Source: Halicephalobus mephisto
Lineage: Eukaryota > Nematoda > Chromadorea > Rhabditida > Panagrolaimidae
Assembly (NCBI GenBank): GCA_009193035.1
Contig: SWDT01000127.1
Location: forward strand, 292,888-356,887
Length of the DNA: 64,000 nucleotides
Direction: 5' to 3'
Below the pieces are notes generated by a model. It did no database searches, was not told the origin of the DNA, and saw only the letters and a list, made by a program, of their open reading frames with translations. Below, piece by piece: positions 63,320 through 64,000 of the stretch. The stretch's first letter is position 1. Every line of letters starts with the position of its first letter. The position numbers and the translations under genes were made by a program.

Positions 63320-64000
63320 AAGAAGTCACTTTTATTCTTCAGAATATCTTTGGTCAATTTAACATTTATGTACACTTATTTAAATTTCGTACATTATATC
63401 ATATTTTAATATAAGCGACGAAGCTTCCCTACGGCAGGCTTTGCAAAATTTTTTGCTTATGCTATTATGAATTTATAAGTAGTGATTGCATTTCTTTTCA
63501 TCACAAAGTTTAGACAATAGCTAAATAACAAACATCACGACAATAAAACTACTTTAAGACGCATTCTACGTAATTTTTGACTTTCTGACACAAAAATTTA
63601 GAAATTAAGAATAGATCCTGGTTAAATAATGAAAAATGGGATATTTTGATGAAAAATTCATTAGTATTAAAACCTTCGAGTCAGAACCTTAGGGTAAGGG
63701 GGTACGGGGTCAGGAAATTGAATTTTTTAAATTCGAAAATCAAGTTATTTTCGCTGTAGAACTATCTTGGAGCTTCAAAACTGGTTTTCCCACATCGAAA
63801 TAGTGAAATAATAAAATTCTCTGTAAGACTACTGTTAAGATAGAAATAGAAAGAATATTACTAATCTTTACTTAAAATAATAAGACATAGACAATAAACA
63901 TATATCACACACCAAAGACTACTGAGGGTGTGATTCACTTTCTATAGTATTCTATGATCCCTGATATTCAAGTTATCCCTTCAAGTGCTCTCTTTATAGT
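63320..64000. other. Intergenic to window end
   Basis: 63405-63460 holds GCGACGAAGCTTCCCTACGG, GCAGGCTTTGC. Otherwise AT-rich single-copy-looking sequence with no frame of note. Confidence 0.35.

Noticed and set aside
1..64000. CRISPR arrays, bacterial operons, rRNA or snRNA genes, spliced-leader RNA genes
   Set aside because: Tandem arrays here lack constant repeats with unique spacers, and I saw no recognisable rRNA, snRNA or SL RNA sequence.

Overview
The window looks like AT-rich nuclear DNA of a nematode, probably a rhabditid close to Caenorhabditis. The grounds are introns as short as 43-57 nt with GTAAGT donors and TTTNCAG acceptors, an acceptor-like TTTTAG or TTCCAG just upstream of several start codons (as in spliced-leader trans-splicing), dispersed TACTGTA/TTACGGTA motifs, an F-box protein of nematode type, and exons that stand out as GC-richer islands. 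No bacterial, phage, CRISPR or organelle features were seen. All identifications come from reading; no database was searched.

Five gene models are well supported. They are an F-box protein (4262-6365, +); an unrecognised 221-aa acidic/Ser-rich protein (10686-14965, +); an ASPSCR1/TUG-like UBX protein (15071-17121, -), whose 3' end lies 105 bp from the previous gene; a gene with a TATA and GC-box promoter (44216-44934, +, promoter 43938-44010) whose downstream reading frame is ambiguous; and a TTLL5-type tubulin polyglutamylase (54490-56661, -). A sixth model (2909-3829, -) splices in phase but carries one in-frame TGA, and a seventh (41413-42568, -) has its 3' exons only. Many shorter frames and single exons in GC-richer islands are listed with low confidence; some are probably chance.

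The rest, most of the window, is intergenic or intronic AT-rich sequence packed with repeats: minisatellites shared between distant sites; arrays of motifs built from GGTCC plus GTGGAAA or CACGAAA; AAGCGAA/TTCGCTT arrays; arrays rich in GAAnnTTC that resemble heat-shock elements; short elements with terminal inverted repeats, including a tandem pair with pogo/Tc1-mariner-like ends and TA target sites; a perfect 45-bp-arm palindrome; a 91-bp-arm hairpin; and four tRNA-like sequences.

By region: 1-6.9 kb, repeats, a possible pseudogene and the F-box gene; 7-10.6 kb, repeats; 10.7-17.1 kb, two convergent genes; 17.2-43.8 kb, a repeat-rich stretch with scattered small exons; 43.9-46.2 kb, the TATA-promoter gene and one copy of a long direct repeat; 46.2-54.4 kb, repeats, tRNA-like sequences and small ORFs; 54.5-57.5 kb, the TTLL gene and its 5' neighbourhood; 57.5-64 kb, repeats and exon fragments. 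No pathway links the neighbours. The only functional theme is protein quality control and modification (F-box, UBX/p97 adaptor, tubulin glutamylation), which is likely coincidence.
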